Below, in pieces: positions 34,493 through 44,740 of a stretch of DNA of 64,000 bases; positions within the stretch are counted from its first letter, which is position 1, and each line of letters starts with the position of its first letter. Made by a program: the position numbers and the translations under genes. This DNA is from Leptobrachium leishanense (taxonomy: Eukaryota; Chordata; Amphibia; Anura; Megophryidae). Location: the NCBI GenBank assembly GCA_009667805.1, contig CM019069.1, positions 98,367,204 through 98,431,203 on the forward strand, written 5' to 3'. The notes beneath the pieces are model-generated. The model searched no databases and had not been told where the DNA came from. It saw nothing but the letters and a program-made list of their open reading frames with translations.

Positions 34493-35839
34493 CCCATTGT
34501 GCCACTGATTTTAATAGAGGGCATCCACCTCTAAATAAATCCATGTTGAATTCAGTGGCCCAATGGCAATTAACCCTTTGAAAACATCAGTTACTTATTC
34601 AAAACAGTAAAAATCAGCACCCATGGCACAGTTGTCACTGTTTACGTGGCAAACTTGCCATTGGGCCAGGCTGAAGACAATTGTGTTTGATAGAGGACAT
34701 TCACCTCTATATAAATCCATGTTGAATTCAGTGGCCCAATGGCAATTAACGCTTTGAAAACATCAGTTACTTATTCAAAACAGTAAAAATCAGCACGCTT
34801 GGCACAGTTGGCATTGTTTTCGTGGCAAACTTGCTATTGGGCTAGGCTGAAGACAATGGTGTTTGGTAGAGGGCATCCACCTCTATATAAATCCATGTTA
34901 AATTCAGTGGCCCAATGGCAATTAACCCTTTGAAAACATCAGTTACTTATTCAAAATAGTAAAAATCAGCACCATTGGCACAGTTGGCACTGTTTTCGTG
35001 GCAAACTTGCCATTGGGCCAGGCTGAAGACAATTGTGTTTGATAGAGGACATCCACCTCTATATAAATCCATGTTGAATTCAGTGGCCCAATGGCAATTA
35101 ACATTTTGAAATCATCACTTATTCAAAATAGTAAAAATCAGCACCATTGGCACAGTTGGCACTGATTTTTCTGCCCAAATTGCAGTTGGGCCAAGCTAAA
35201 TTTGACATTGTTTGGTAGAGGGCATCCACCTCTATATAAATCTATGTTGAATTCAGTGGCCCAATGGCAATTAACCCTTTGAAAACATCAGTTACTTATT
35301 CAAAACAGTAAAAATCAGCACCCATGGCACAGTTGGCACTGTTTTCGTGGCAAACTTGCCATTGGGCCAGGCTGAAGACAAATGTGTTTGATAGAGGGCA
35401 TCCACCTCTATATAAATCCATGTTAAATTCAGTGGCCCAATGGCAATTAACCCTTTGAAATCATCACTTATTCAAAATAGTAAAAATCAGCACCCTTGGC
35501 ACAGTTGGCATTGTTTTCGTGGCAAACTTGCTATTGGGCCAGGCTGAAGACAATGGTGTTTGGTAGAGGACATCCACCTCTATATAAATCCATGTTGAAT
35601 TCAGTGGCCCAATGGCAATTAACCCTTTGAAAACATCAGTTACGTATTCAAAACAGTAAAAATCAGCACAGTTGGCACTGTTTACGTGGCAAACTTGCCA
35701 TTGGGCCAGGCTGAAGACAATTGTTTTTGATAGAGGACATTCACCTCTATATAAATCCATGTTGAATTCAGTGGCCCAATGGCAATTAACCCTTTGAAAA
35801 CATCAGTTACTTATTCAAAATAGTAAAAATCAACACCCA
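34493..35839 (-). repeat. Right arm of ~175-bp tandem repeats
   Basis: Inverted relative to the left arm. catcagttacttattcaaaa-type starts fall near 34587, 34767, 34940, 35106, 35288, 35462, 35636 and 35809, about eight units of 166-182 bp. Each contains catccacctctatataaatc and gcaaacttgccattgggcca. Units carry small indels but stay in register. Confidence 0.9.
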
Positions 35840-36079
35840 TGGCACAGTTGGCACTGATTTTTCTGCCCAAATTGCAGTTGGGCCAGGCTAAATTTGACAT
35901 TGTTTGTTAGAGGGCATCCACCTCTATATAAATCCATGTTAAAATCATTGGCACAATGGCAATTTACCATCTAAAATCAGGTTTTTATTGAAATTTTACA
36001 TACTTAGAATTCAACCGAATCAGAAACCAACTTCCACGAATAAGTAACTGGCCGAATAAGAAACTAACTTCAGCCTCGT
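35840..36079 (-). repeat. Right terminal inverted repeat proper
   Basis: Complement of 26757-26999, including the tagaattcaaccgaatcaga block, cgaataagtaactggccgaa and the end taacttcagcctcgt. Confidence 0.88.
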
Positions 36080-36087
36080 CTTAAACA

Positions 36088-36423
36088 TCAGGTTGGAAAG
36101 GTGAAGGGTGCGTCTAGAGTCCAGTGATGGCCAGTTTAGTTCTTTTAACATGTCACAATGGTGTGTCATGTAGTTACATTGTAGCACAAAGCGACAGAAT
36201 GAGTTATACAATGTAGTAAGTTTCTGGAGGTGTGTTTGCGGGGCAGCTGCATACACTACATCTCCGTATTCAATGGCTGGAATAAGCATTTGTTGTACAA
36301 TCTGCTTTCTTACCGCGGGGCTCAGGCAGGATTTGTTTCTGTACAGGGCACCTAGTTTGGGGTAGAGTTTAGATGAGAGTTTTTCGATGTGGTGGCCAAA
36401 AGATAGATTTGGGTCTAACCACA
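36088..36423 (-). pseudogene. LINE ORF2 RT thumb region
   Basis: Minus frame 36423-36088: WLDPNLSFGHHIEKLSSKLY, LGALYRNKSCLSPAVRKQI, then CDMLKELNWPSLDSRR and HLSNLMFK, typical post-catalytic CR1/L2 sequence. The frame resumes after the 9.3-kb element at 26746 with FSGK. Confidence 0.85.
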
Positions 36424-36425
36424 TA

Positions 36426-37929
36426 CAGTTGTGTTCAAAATTATTCAACCCCCACTGAAATTGAGTGTTTTGGCCAGTTTGACATTGATTTTGATCATTC
36501 AGTCATCTTGCTTACAATTAAATCAAAGAGGCACGTGTAGGTCAGACATAACATTTATAATGAAATAACCACAAATGTCTTTTCTGTGCTCACATCATTA
36601 TCAGTTTTATTCAACCCCCAAGTGACATTCAATCTTAGTACTTAGTACAACATCCTTTTACAGTTATAACAGCTTTTAAACGTGAAGCATAGCTTGACAC
36701 AAGTGTCTTGCAGCGATCTACGGGTATCTTCGCCCATTCGTCATGGGCAAAAGCCTCCAGTTCAGTCACATTCTCAGGCTTGCGCACTGCAACTGCTTTC
36801 TTTAAGTCCCACCAGAGGTTCTCAATCGGATTTAGGTCAGGTGACTGTGATGGCCACTCCGAAATGTTCCAGCCTTTAATCTGCAACCATGCTCTAGTGG
36901 ACTTGGAGGTATGCTTGGGATCATTGTCCTGTTGAAAGGTCCAACATCTCCCAAGCCTCAGGTTTGTGACAGACTGCATCACATTGTCATCCAATATCTC
37001 CTGGTATTGAAGAGAATTCCTGGTACCTTGCACACGCTGAAGCTTCCCTGTACCTGCAGAAGCAAAACAGCCCCAAAGCATGATTGACCCCCGCCATGCT
37101 TCACAGTAGGCAAGGTGTTCTTTTCTTCATAGGCCTTGTTCTTCCTCCTCCAAACATAGCGTTGATCCATGGGCCCAAACAGTTCTAATTTTGTTTCATC
37201 AGTCCACAGAACACTATCCCAAAACGTCTGTGGTTTGTCCACACGACGTTTGGCATTCTGCAGTCGACTCTTCTTATTCTTTGGAGACAGCAAGGGGGTG
37301 CGCCTGGGAGTTCTGGCATGGAGGCCTTCATTAGCCTTCAGGTAGCGCACAGCAGTTAAAGTCAGCATCTTCTTTCTGCCACGACCAGGTAGCGTTCAAC
37401 AGTGCCCTTTGCCTTGAATTTGCGAATGATGCTTCCTATGGTCTCTCTTGGTATGTTTAACATCTTTGCAATCTTCTTATAGCCATTGCCCTTCCTGTGA
37501 AGAGTAATCACCTCTTCTCTTGTCTTCCTGGACCATTCTCTTGACTTCATCATGTTTGTAACCACACCAGTAAATGTCTAGAAGGAGCTGAGTATCACAG
37601 TCATTTTAAAGCGGCCTAATTGGTGCTTATTATGCTTTATTGCTGCTCCGTGACATCCACAGGTGTTTTCAATACCTGATTGAAAACACTTGAATGAACC
37701 TCTGTTCTTCAGAGTGGTAGTCTTTAAGGGGTTGAAGAATTGTGTCAATGAAGAATTCACAAAAGAAACATTTACTACTGTATTACAAAACCAATTGATG
37801 TCATTTTAGTTGCATATGGTTCTTTAAAAAGTCCTTGTAGGATTTCATTCTGAATACAATTACAAATGTACACTAAATTCCCTAAAACCCTTTACAGCAT
37901 TGGGGGTTGAATAATTTTGAACACAACTG
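36426..37929 (-). mobile_element. Tc1-like transposon with decayed transposase
   Basis: TA flanks at 36424-36425 and 37930-37931. A 29-bp perfect terminal inverted repeat starts CAGTTGTGTTCAAAATTATT. Length 1504 bp, near the usual ~1.6 kb for Tc1. Confidence 0.95.
36635..37565 (-). pseudogene. Tc1 transposase, frameshifted
   Basis: Minus-strand pieces 37565-37362 (helix-turn-helix, REEVITLHRKGNGYKKIAKM and IPRETIGSIIRKF), 37368-36979 (VLWTDETKLELFGP with the first catalytic Asp; YVWRRKNKAYEEKNTLPTVK) and 37081-36635 (TFQQDNDPKHTSKST with the second Asp; WPSQSPDLNPIENLWWDLK with the Glu). Frameshifts near 37370 and 37075 break it although the DDE residues survive. Confidence 0.93.
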
Positions 37930-37931
37930 TA

Positions 37932-39942
37932 CCTAGGTATTTGAGAGAAGTGACTGTGGTCAGCATGCCATTTGATTTTGTCCCAACACATAGATGGGGT
38001 GTTTGCAATTTGTGTAGTTTAGGTGCGGTTCCAAAGAGCATTGTAACAGTTTTGCCAGTATTTAAAAAAAGTTTGTTATTTGCGATCCACTTTTCTACCC
38101 CTGTGAATTGTTCTTGCAGCACTGCCTCCAGCTGTGGGAGATTTGGTTTGCTGGTATAGATTACAGTGTCGTCTGCGTACATTGTGTACAGTTGAAGCTT
38201 TGCAGACATTGGGCAGATCGTTTATGAATATTGTTCATAGCAGGGGGCCAAGTATCGAGCCTTGGGGTACACCGCACGTGACTGGGAGGGGAAGGGAAGT
38301 GCTGTCAGAAATGGACACAAATTGAGACCTATCAGACACATATGATTGGAACCAGGTTAACGTACTATCACCAATACCAGAGTTTTTAAGTTTTTGTAAT
38401 AGGATGCCATGGTCTACTGTGTCAAAAGCCTTGGCAAAATCAAGGAAGATGGCTCCAGTTAGATTTCCTTGTTCCATGCCCGCTTGGATATCATTACAAA
38501 CTTTTAAAAGGGCAGTTGTAGTTGAATGGTTTGGACGAAAGTCTGATTGATCTGGGGTTAAATAGTTCTGATACTGATAATAATCACGTAAATGAGTGCA
38601 GACACATTTTTCCAGAATTTTTGACATTACAGGGAGCAGTGATATTGGGCGTTAGTTGGATACCAAACTATTGTCTCCACTTTTATGGATAGGTACCACC
38701 CTTGCAGTCTTCCAGAGTTTGGGTATGTATCCAGTTGCCAGTGATTCATTAATCAGGGTTGCGACAGGTTTTGCAATTGCTGGTGCACTGATTTTCAGCA
38801 GCATTGCTGGGATTTGATCAGGTCCAGACTGGTATTTCATTTTTTGGTTATGGAGAAGTTTAGTGATGGCACTGACAGGCACTGGTCTAAAACTGAATTT
38901 CTCTGGATTACGGGGTCTTTGCACTGTTGGTGGGGCCTGACCTGCGTGCGGCCTTTCTGATTGCGTGTCATTTCCTAGCTTAGCAATCAGGGTGGTGGCG
39001 CATCCAACAAAATAATTATTAAAAGCATTTGCTACATCTAGGGGGTGTTGTACAGTTTGGTTGTTTACTTTTAAAGCAGCTGGTTGGGAGTGGACGGGGG
39101 TGCATGTATGTTACTTATGATTTTCCAAAAATTTCTGGGGTTTGATATGTTATTCTTTAAATTTTCATTGAAGTATTGGGCTTTAGCCATTTTTGTTTGT
39201 TTTGTGCATTCATTCCGGCATTTTCGGTATTCACAGTGATCGTTCATGGATCCAGTACTCTTAAACTTTGACCACAGGGAGTCTCTAAACTGGTACATAT
39301 GCGTGAGGTCAGCTGTAACCCAGGGGAGATGGGCCCCTTTTACTCGCACTTTGCGCAGTGGGGTATGGGTGTTCCAGACTTTCAGGAGCTCGGCTTGAAA
39401 GTATTCAATTGCACAGTCCAGGGCTCGGATTATGTTTAGTCAGTACCATGGGAGCTGTTTGAGATCATTTAGGAAGGATTCAAGATTAAATTTCTTGAAA
39501 GACCTGGTGATTATTACCATTGGTGGACATTTTGTGGCCCTTATTTTGCGCACACAGTACACTAGGCAGTGATCACTGAAACTGTTGCGAGAACGCCTGC
39601 CTCCTGTATTCGATCAGGACATGAGGAGAGAATCCAGTCCAGCAAGGTGTGGTTAGGGCTTTTCATATTAATGCGAGTGGGGGAGGAGATTAATTGTGTT
39701 AAGGCTTTGCAGCTAAACAGTGAGCAATCAACATTAAAGTCGCCAAGGACCAGCAGTTCGCTTTTTTGGTTTTGAGCGACTAATTTACTAAGAATTTGGG
39801 TTATGTCAGAAAGGGATTGCACTGGGGAACTTGGTGGGCGGTAGAATCCAGCAACAATAATTGTTTTACTGAATGGGATCTCAATAGTACCAGAAAGGAA
39901 ATCAAATGTGGCCGGGGAGCTAGGATTCTGCAACGGGGTGAA
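37932..39942 (-). pseudogene. LINE ORF2: endonuclease C-terminal half and reverse transcriptase
   Basis: Minus-strand frames in order: 39942-39562 (endonuclease: IIVAGFYRPPSSP, LLVLGDFNVD, LISSPTRI, LLDWILSS), 39349-39071 (connector, LTHMYQFRDSLWSKFK), 38924-38652 (SGPDQIPAMLLK, KLWKTARVVPIHKSGD), 38627-38235 (ILEKCVCTHLRDYY, IFLDFAKAFDTVDH, GVPQGSILGPLL) and 38209-37932 (LYTMYADDTVIYT with the catalytic Asp pair; LKYLGT). Several frameshifts and stops between pieces. YADD and FDTVDH place it in the CR1/L2/Rex1 group. Confidence 0.93.
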
Positions 39943-40092
39943 CTTTATGGTAGGGCTGTGCAATATTGACAAAATAATCATATTATGATTTCTTGAATGA
40001 ATATTGCGATTGCGATTTTATTTGCGATTTAGCCAATTGTTTTTGCTTTTTCAAACCTGCTACATACATTCTAAATGTAATCAGTATTCAGC

Positions 40093-40686
40093 ACATGGAT
40101 ACTGCCCCAGCACGTGGATATACTGCCCCAGCACGTGGATATACTGCCCCAGCACGTGGATATACTGCCCCAGCACGTGGATATACTGCCCCAGCACGTG
40201 GATATACTGCCCCAGCACGTGGATATACTGCCCCAGCACGTGGATATACTGCCCCAGCACGTGGAATACTGCCACAGCACGTGGATATACTGCCCCAGCA
40301 CGTGGATATACTGCCCCAGCACGTGGATATACTGCCCCAGCACGGGAAATACTGCCCCAGCACGTGGAATACTGCCCCAGCACGTGGAAATACTGCCCCA
40401 GCACGTGGAAATACTGCCCCAGCACGTGGAAATACTGCCCCAGCACGTGGAAATACTGCCCCAGCACGTGGATATACTGCCCCAGCACGTGGATATACTG
40501 CCCCAGCACGTGGATATACTGCCCCAGCACGTGGATATACTGCCCCAGCACGTGGATATACTGCCCCAGCACGTGGATATACTGCCCCAGCACGTGGATA
40601 TACTGCCCCAGCACGTGGATATACTGCCCCAGCACGTGGATATACTGCCCCAGCACGTGGATATACTGCCCCAGCTCGTGGATACT
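40093..40686 (+). repeat. 21-bp minisatellite (ctgccccagcacgtggata)
   Basis: About 28 near-identical copies of ctgccccagcacgtggatat plus a. A block of five variant units (gtggaaata) lies in the middle (40345-40465). All frames open, giving spurious long ORFs on both strands. Confidence 0.97.
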
Positions 40687-40704
40687 GTGCCGCAGCTCAC
40701 CTCT

Positions 40705-40885
40705 GTGCGCTGCTGTGTTCTGTGCACCGCGTGTTCGGCTCCCTGTTAACTTCCGGTGGCACATGGAGCTTGGGCGCTTGCCTGGGGGAACCATGTGACG
40801 AGCAGCGAGAACGCGGCTCGTCACGTGGTTCCCCCTGCGAGCGCCCAAAGCACCATGCCGCCGCCGGAAGTTAACAGCCGAAAAT
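40705..40885. repeat. Palindrome in the hAT-like element
   Basis: gttaacttccggtggcacat (40744-40763) pairs with the complementary sequence ending ccggaagttaac at 40863-40874. tgggcgcttgc...gggggaaccatgtgacgag pairs with ctcgtcacgtggttccccc...gagcgccca. Arms about 60 bp, imperfect. Confidence 0.8.
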
Positions 40886-40971
40886 CGCAGCCTTATGCGA
40901 TTTAGAAATCGCAGGGTTGGAAATCGCGATTCGATTGCGATTGCAATTAATTGCACAGCCCTACTTTATGG

Positions 40972-41290
40972 AGTTGTCAACATAGATAACAATTCCCTCT
41001 CCTCTCTTAGCTCTGTCCTTTCTAGAGCATGAATACCTTTGTATTGCTATGGCAGAGTCTGGCACTTTAGGGGTTAACCATGATTCTGTCAGCACAATGA
41101 CTTTAGGTTTGTAATAGAAGCACCAAGCTTTAAGCTCATCCAGTTTAGGGAGTAAACTGCGGATGTTGCAATGCACAAAGGAGAGGCCTTTTTTAGTGGG
41201 GAGATTAAATATGGTGTCAGCTATTGGACCAGGGTTGGATTCAACATCATTTGCAAGTGGAAGCAGCAGAATAAAAAGGAATTTGGACAG
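40972..41290 (-). pseudogene. LINE ORF2 start: 2A-like peptide and endonuclease N-terminus
   Basis: Minus frame: LLLPLANDVESNPGP at 41269-41225, a canonical 2A ribosome-skipping motif (D-V-E-S-N-P-G-P at 41248-41225), then LSFVHCNIRSLLPKLDEL, VIVLTESWLTPKVPDSAI and GEGIVIYVDN, the N-terminal strands of an apurinic-type endonuclease (catalytic N and E visible). The upstream residues KFLF are cut by the LTR element; the LINE frame resumes beyond it at 47605. Confidence 0.9.
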
Positions 41291-42350
41291 TGTCACGGAA
41301 TGGCCCAGCACCCTCAGCCAGGGGCGGTTCATAGTGGCAGTTATACCCATAGTCCCTTAGGTGCTGTGGGACCCACGGAGTTTTGAGTATTTTATTTAGA
41401 TGTGGATTTGTGTGTTGTGAAATGTAATTCCCTTTGTCTGCCTTGTCCGCCGCCATTTTCCTGGTGCCTCGTGGATCCGGTCAGAATGATCGGATCGGAA
41501 AATGGCCGATTCGGACCATCCGGTTGAATCGTAAAATGGGCGATTCGGACCATCCGGTCCGAATCGGCAACTCCCCGATTCGTAACTACCAATACGGATC
41601 GGGGCCCGGGTGCCTCCTGCCAGCGAGGGCCAATGGGACTTGTGTGGGCGGGCAGGGATTCCCATTGTTCTCATATGTGTGTAAAGTTTATAAGTATATG
41701 TGTTGTGTAAAAATAAAGGCAGATTTTCTAGTGCATCCAGCCTCGCCTGATGACTATCATTTTCGGCCGTATTTGCTGAGGATCCCGCGCGGTCTCAGAG
41801 TACGGTTCCGAACCGAACCACCTTAAGATCCGAACCGAATACTCTGCGCCTGCATCCCGCATCAGGGCAGAGGTGCATGGGTCGGGCATCGACCGTCAGA
41901 ATAATCGACCGAGGTGAGATCCGATCCGAAGGCGCGGACCGCGGACCGCGCTTCGGTATATTGAGGGATCAGTGATAAGATCCGAATATTCACCCGATCC
42001 CGTAAGATCCGAAGACTCATCCGTAAGATCCGAAAAGTCCTCCGCGCAAAGATCCGAATATTCCTCCGCGGGAGATCCGATCCCCGTAACCGCACGGCCG
42101 CTCCACAGACGTCCCCACACCCACAAGGTCAGTGAACCAGCTGCTCGAGACGCTGAGTACCGTGGTGCTCAGTGGTCGGGCTGGTTCTACGCAGGGGTCC
42201 CCTCCACCGCCCGCTAACCCTTCCCCAGGGTCACTCCAGGCCGCACGAGACGCCGAGTGCCGCGTCACTCGGTAGTCGGGCCAGCGGTAAGCGCCGGGGG
42301 CACGCAGATAAGAGCACACCCGCAGGCGGACAACATCTCATTCCGTCATA
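41291..42350 (+). repeat. Element A 5' LTR
   Basis: TGTCACGGAATGG ... CATTCCGTCATA. An aataaagg polyadenylation-like signal is at 41711-41717. About 41820-42085 holds seven irregularly spaced agatccgaa/gatccgat boxes. Two hairpin modules follow at 42144-42181 and 42244-42282. The LTR ends in TA rather than CA; both the target duplication and the primer site agree with this end. Confidence 0.93.
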
Positions 42351-42351
42351 C

Positions 42352-42369
42352 TGGTGGCAGCGGTGGGAT
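42352..42369 (+). other. Element A primer-binding site (tRNA-Leu type)
   Basis: TGGTGGCAGCGGTGGGAT, one base after the LTR. Its complement ends CCGCTGCCACCA, matching the acceptor end of a vertebrate tRNA-Leu of the GGTAGCG type from memory. Confidence 0.75.
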
Positions 42370-42405
42370 AGCTCTCTACAACCCCCCAGCAAGGAGACCT
42401 ACGCC

Positions 42406-43299
42406 ATGGCGGTGTACAGCCATTACAACAGGGACACCCTGCGTGGGATGTTGGAGAACCGGGGAGGGACTCCTGGCAATAAGAACAGGAAAACCCTGAT
42501 GAAGGAGCTGACCAGGATGGATCAGAACAGGGTGACGTTACCCGTCCCCAACCCTGTCCTCGCAGAGGTAGCGGAAGATTCTTTCCTCAGACAGGTGCGG
42601 CAACGGGTTGCCCTACTGGGAGCTGCCCCATCGGAGGCGGACATAAGCTGGGTGTTCCAGGAGGTCCGGCTGGAAGTGGAGCAAGAGAAGATTCGGCAGC
42701 ACGAGCTGCGGATGGCAGCGCTCTGTGGGACAGAGACTGAATATTCTACCCCTGAACCCTATCCCGTAGAACCCTGGGTCGAGGTTTACAGCTCGACTGG
42801 AGCTTCACCCGGGGAATCTGCACCCCCCAGCGATACCCCTTTTGGGACTTACAGCTCGCCTGGAGCCTGTATTGGGGAAATCGCACATCCCAGCGACCCT
42901 TGGATGGAGGCTTACAGCTCGCCTGGAGCTGCATCCGAGGACGCCACACCCCCCAGCGAGTGGCAGTGCCACTGTTTCAGCACCCTCGAGGAGGCGAGGG
43001 CGGAATTCCCGAAAAGGCTACAGGAAGGCCTGGACCGGTACCATGGGTCCACAGTGGAGCCCACCGGGTACGAGTGGCGAGACGAGATCCGCCAGGAACT
43101 GTGGTACGAGACTCTGTACCACGAGAGGGACTACCATGGCGTCTATGTCCCCTCCGACGCCGTCATCCACCGGGTGCAGTATGATGTTCGAGCAGCGTTC
43201 CTGCAAAATCGGGCCCTGGAGGAGTGGGAGGCAGAGCTCCAGGACCTGGTGCAGCAGGAGATTGCACTGGACGCCGCGTACCGCGCGCTCGGTGGCTAG
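42406..43299 (+). CDS. Element A ORF1, unknown protein with SAP-like N-terminus
   Basis: 297 codons from the ATG in ctacgccatgg, the first after the primer site; the open frame extends upstream but into the LTR. Residues ~6-40 (YNRDTLRGMLENRGGTPGNK, then RKTLMKELTRMD) resemble a short helix-turn-helix SAP-like fold. Residues ~105-185 hold three YSS.GA..GE...PSD repeats. The C-terminal ~110 residues are acidic-aromatic and end LQDLVQQEIALDAAYRALGG. This C-terminus is shared with element B (ELRKLILKEMALEERYRPL). Position suggests a Gag-like role, but no capsid or zinc-knuckle motif is visible. Confidence 0.7.
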   Translation: MAVYSHYNRDTLRGMLENRGGTPGNKNRKTLMKELTRMDQNRVTLPVPNPVLAEVAEDSFLRQVRQRVALLGAAPSEADISWVFQEVRLEVEQEKIRQHELRMAALCGTETEYSTPEPYPVEPWVEVYSSTGASPGESAPPSDTPFGTYSSPGACIGEIAHPSDPWMEAYSSPGAASEDATPPSEWQCHCFSTLEEARAEFPKRLQEGLDRYHGSTVEPTGYEWRDEIRQELWYETLYHERDYHGVYVPSDAVIHRVQYDVRAAFLQNRALEEWEAELQDLVQQEIALDAAYRALGG

Positions 43300-44518
43300 C
43301 CGGCCCCCTGATACCCCGCACCAGTGACGGCGCCTCCACCGCAGGGTCCCGCTACGGTGGCACGGGACTGCTCTACGAGAGCATGGCCGCGGATCCAGGG
43401 TTCGGTGAAGAGACCGAAGAGCGGTCGGAGGAGATATTGGAGCGACGGGAACAGGAGCTCCCGTACGACAGCAGGGACTCGGTGTTCGAGGAACTGGAGT
43501 TCCTAGCAGAGCGAGAGTGGGAGCTCGAGAAGGCCTACAGGAGATTGTTGGACGGCGTTCCGCAGTCGGGTCTGAGTCCCACGTACTGGGACGGGTCGGC
43601 GGAAGAAACCGACAGTCCACAGGTCTGGGAATTATGGGAGGCCGAGATGCTCCCATGGGTCCCCGTTGGGGCCCCAGCAGGAGAAGTTAACCCCTTCACC
43701 CCGCAAGTTGACACGGTGGCCGTGCTCACGGGTCCAGCGGAGGAGCTGGCAACGGGGCAGAGCGCCGCTGGCCTCTGCCCACTCCCCGCAGCAGAGAAAG
43801 TTATCCTCCAACCAGCAGAAGAGCTGGCCACGGGGCAGAGTGCCGCTGGCCTCTGCCCACTGCCCACGGTCTGCCAGGAGGAGCAGACGGATGGTTCCCC
43901 CGGGCGGGGCTGTGAGCAGCCATTGATTGCCCCAGGGGGGGAAGAAACCATCCCCTCACAAGGAGAACCCCACCCAGCTGAAGAGCTGGCCACGGGGCAG
44001 AGTGCCGCTGGCCTCTGCCCACGGCCCACAGTCTGCCAGGAGGAGCAGACCGATGGTTCCCCCGGGCTGGGTTGTGCGCAGCCATTGATTGCCCCGGGGG
44101 GTGAAGAAACCATCCTCCTGCAAGGAGATCCTCGCTCAGCGGAAGAGCTGACCACGGGGCAGAGTGCCGCTGGCCTCTGCCCATCCTTCACAATCTGCCT
44201 CGAGGGGCCGAGTGAGGATAACCTAGCGTTACCGCCTTTGCAGCTGTTGACCCCATCCGACCCACGGGGCTGTGCCCCGGCACCCCCCTTTTCAGCAGAA
44301 GAGCTGGCAGCGGGGCAGAGCGCCGCTGGCCTCTGCCCACTCCCCGGCTGCCCTGAAGAGCAGCCGGGTTTGACCACACTTGACCCTTTGGTGGTCGTTC
44401 CGGTGCCTACACCCCCAGCAGGAAAGCTGGCAACGGGGCAGAGGGTCACTGGGCTATGCCCAATCTTTGACGGCCTTGAGGAGCTGCCGGGTTTTTCCGA
44501 GCTGCTGACCCCGCAGTC
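43300..44518 (+). CDS. Element A ORF2, protein with repeated ELATGQSAAGLCP motif (5' part)
   Basis: Open in frame 3 (from 43224) up to the hAT insertion. It begins with a block shared with element B: GGTGLLYESMAADPGFGEE, then EFLAEREWELEKAYRRLLDG. Six copies of AEELATGQSAAGLCP-type motifs follow (about 43737, 43821, 43977, 44139, 44298, 44418), spaced 28-54 residues by Pro/Glu-rich linkers. Relative to ORF1 the frame changes near 43295. Because in element B the equivalent blocks are adjacent in one frame, ORF1 and ORF2 may once have been one protein. No known domain. Confidence 0.65.
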
Positions 44519-44639
44519 CACTGGTGTATTTTGGCCTAGGCCGACTAGGCCCAGGCCTAGGGCGGCACTTTGCAGGGGGCGGCGGCCCACACTGGGTGGC
44601 CCCACCCCTAAAATAAAATAATAAAAAAATATTTTTTAT

Positions 44640-44740
44640 TTTTTTTACTTTTGCAAAGTATTGTACCAGGAAGGATACATTGAGATTTCACTAATTTACA
44701 CTTTCAATTTTACTTTCCAGGGGGCAGCAAAAAACCTCAC
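44640..44740 (-). repeat. LINE 3' end fragment
   Basis: gtaccaggaaggatacattg then agatttcac, as at 10620 and 26320. Confidence 0.7.

Larger units (their letters stand above)
26755..36079. mobile_element. 9.3-kb TIR transposon with arms of tandem repeats
   Basis: Ends are CACGAGGCTGAAGTTAGTTT (left) and its complement ending at 36079. The ~240-bp outermost sequences are inverted copies (26757-26999 against about 35840-36077). It sits in LINE coding sequence, flanked by CTTAAACA (26747-26754, 36080-36087; 9 bp if the preceding T is counted). An 8- or 9-bp duplication fits hAT or Mutator-like elements. No transposase recognised; the interior holds a hAT insertion and an L1 fragment. Confidence 0.8.
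39951..40963. mobile_element. hAT-like element with TAGGGCTGTGCAAT ends
   Basis: Perfect 8-bp duplication CTTTATGG (39943-39950, 40964-40971) within the LINE endonuclease. Ends TAGGGCTGTGCAAT and ATTGCACAGCCCTA are perfectly inverted for 14 bp, followed by gcgattgcgatt-rich subtermini on both sides. No transposase; 60 percent of its 1013 bp is a minisatellite. Confidence 0.93.

Noticed and set aside
40093..40686. CRISPR-like look (short regular repeats)
   Set aside because: Units are head to tail with no unique spacers, in a vertebrate hAT element; no cas genes.
39993..40956. ORFs of 211-293 codons on both strands, repeats of GYTAPAR and GQYIHVL
   Set aside because: Translated 21-bp repeat; a unit of 21 bp without stops keeps every frame open.
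40961..41350. A 130-codon ORF starting MGITATMNRPWLRVLG and running into the LINE 2A
   Set aside because: Its first ~20 codons are the element A LTR (the same peptide arises from the 3' LTR at 46604). It is a chimera produced by the insertion, not the LINE start.
42172..42405. Upstream extension of element A ORF1
   Set aside because: It lies in the LTR and primer-binding site; the ATG at 42406 is the first after these.
43535..44605. 356-codon minus-strand ORF
   Set aside because: Shadow of ORF2 of element A caused by its G/C-rich repeats; the plus strand carries the blocks conserved with element B.
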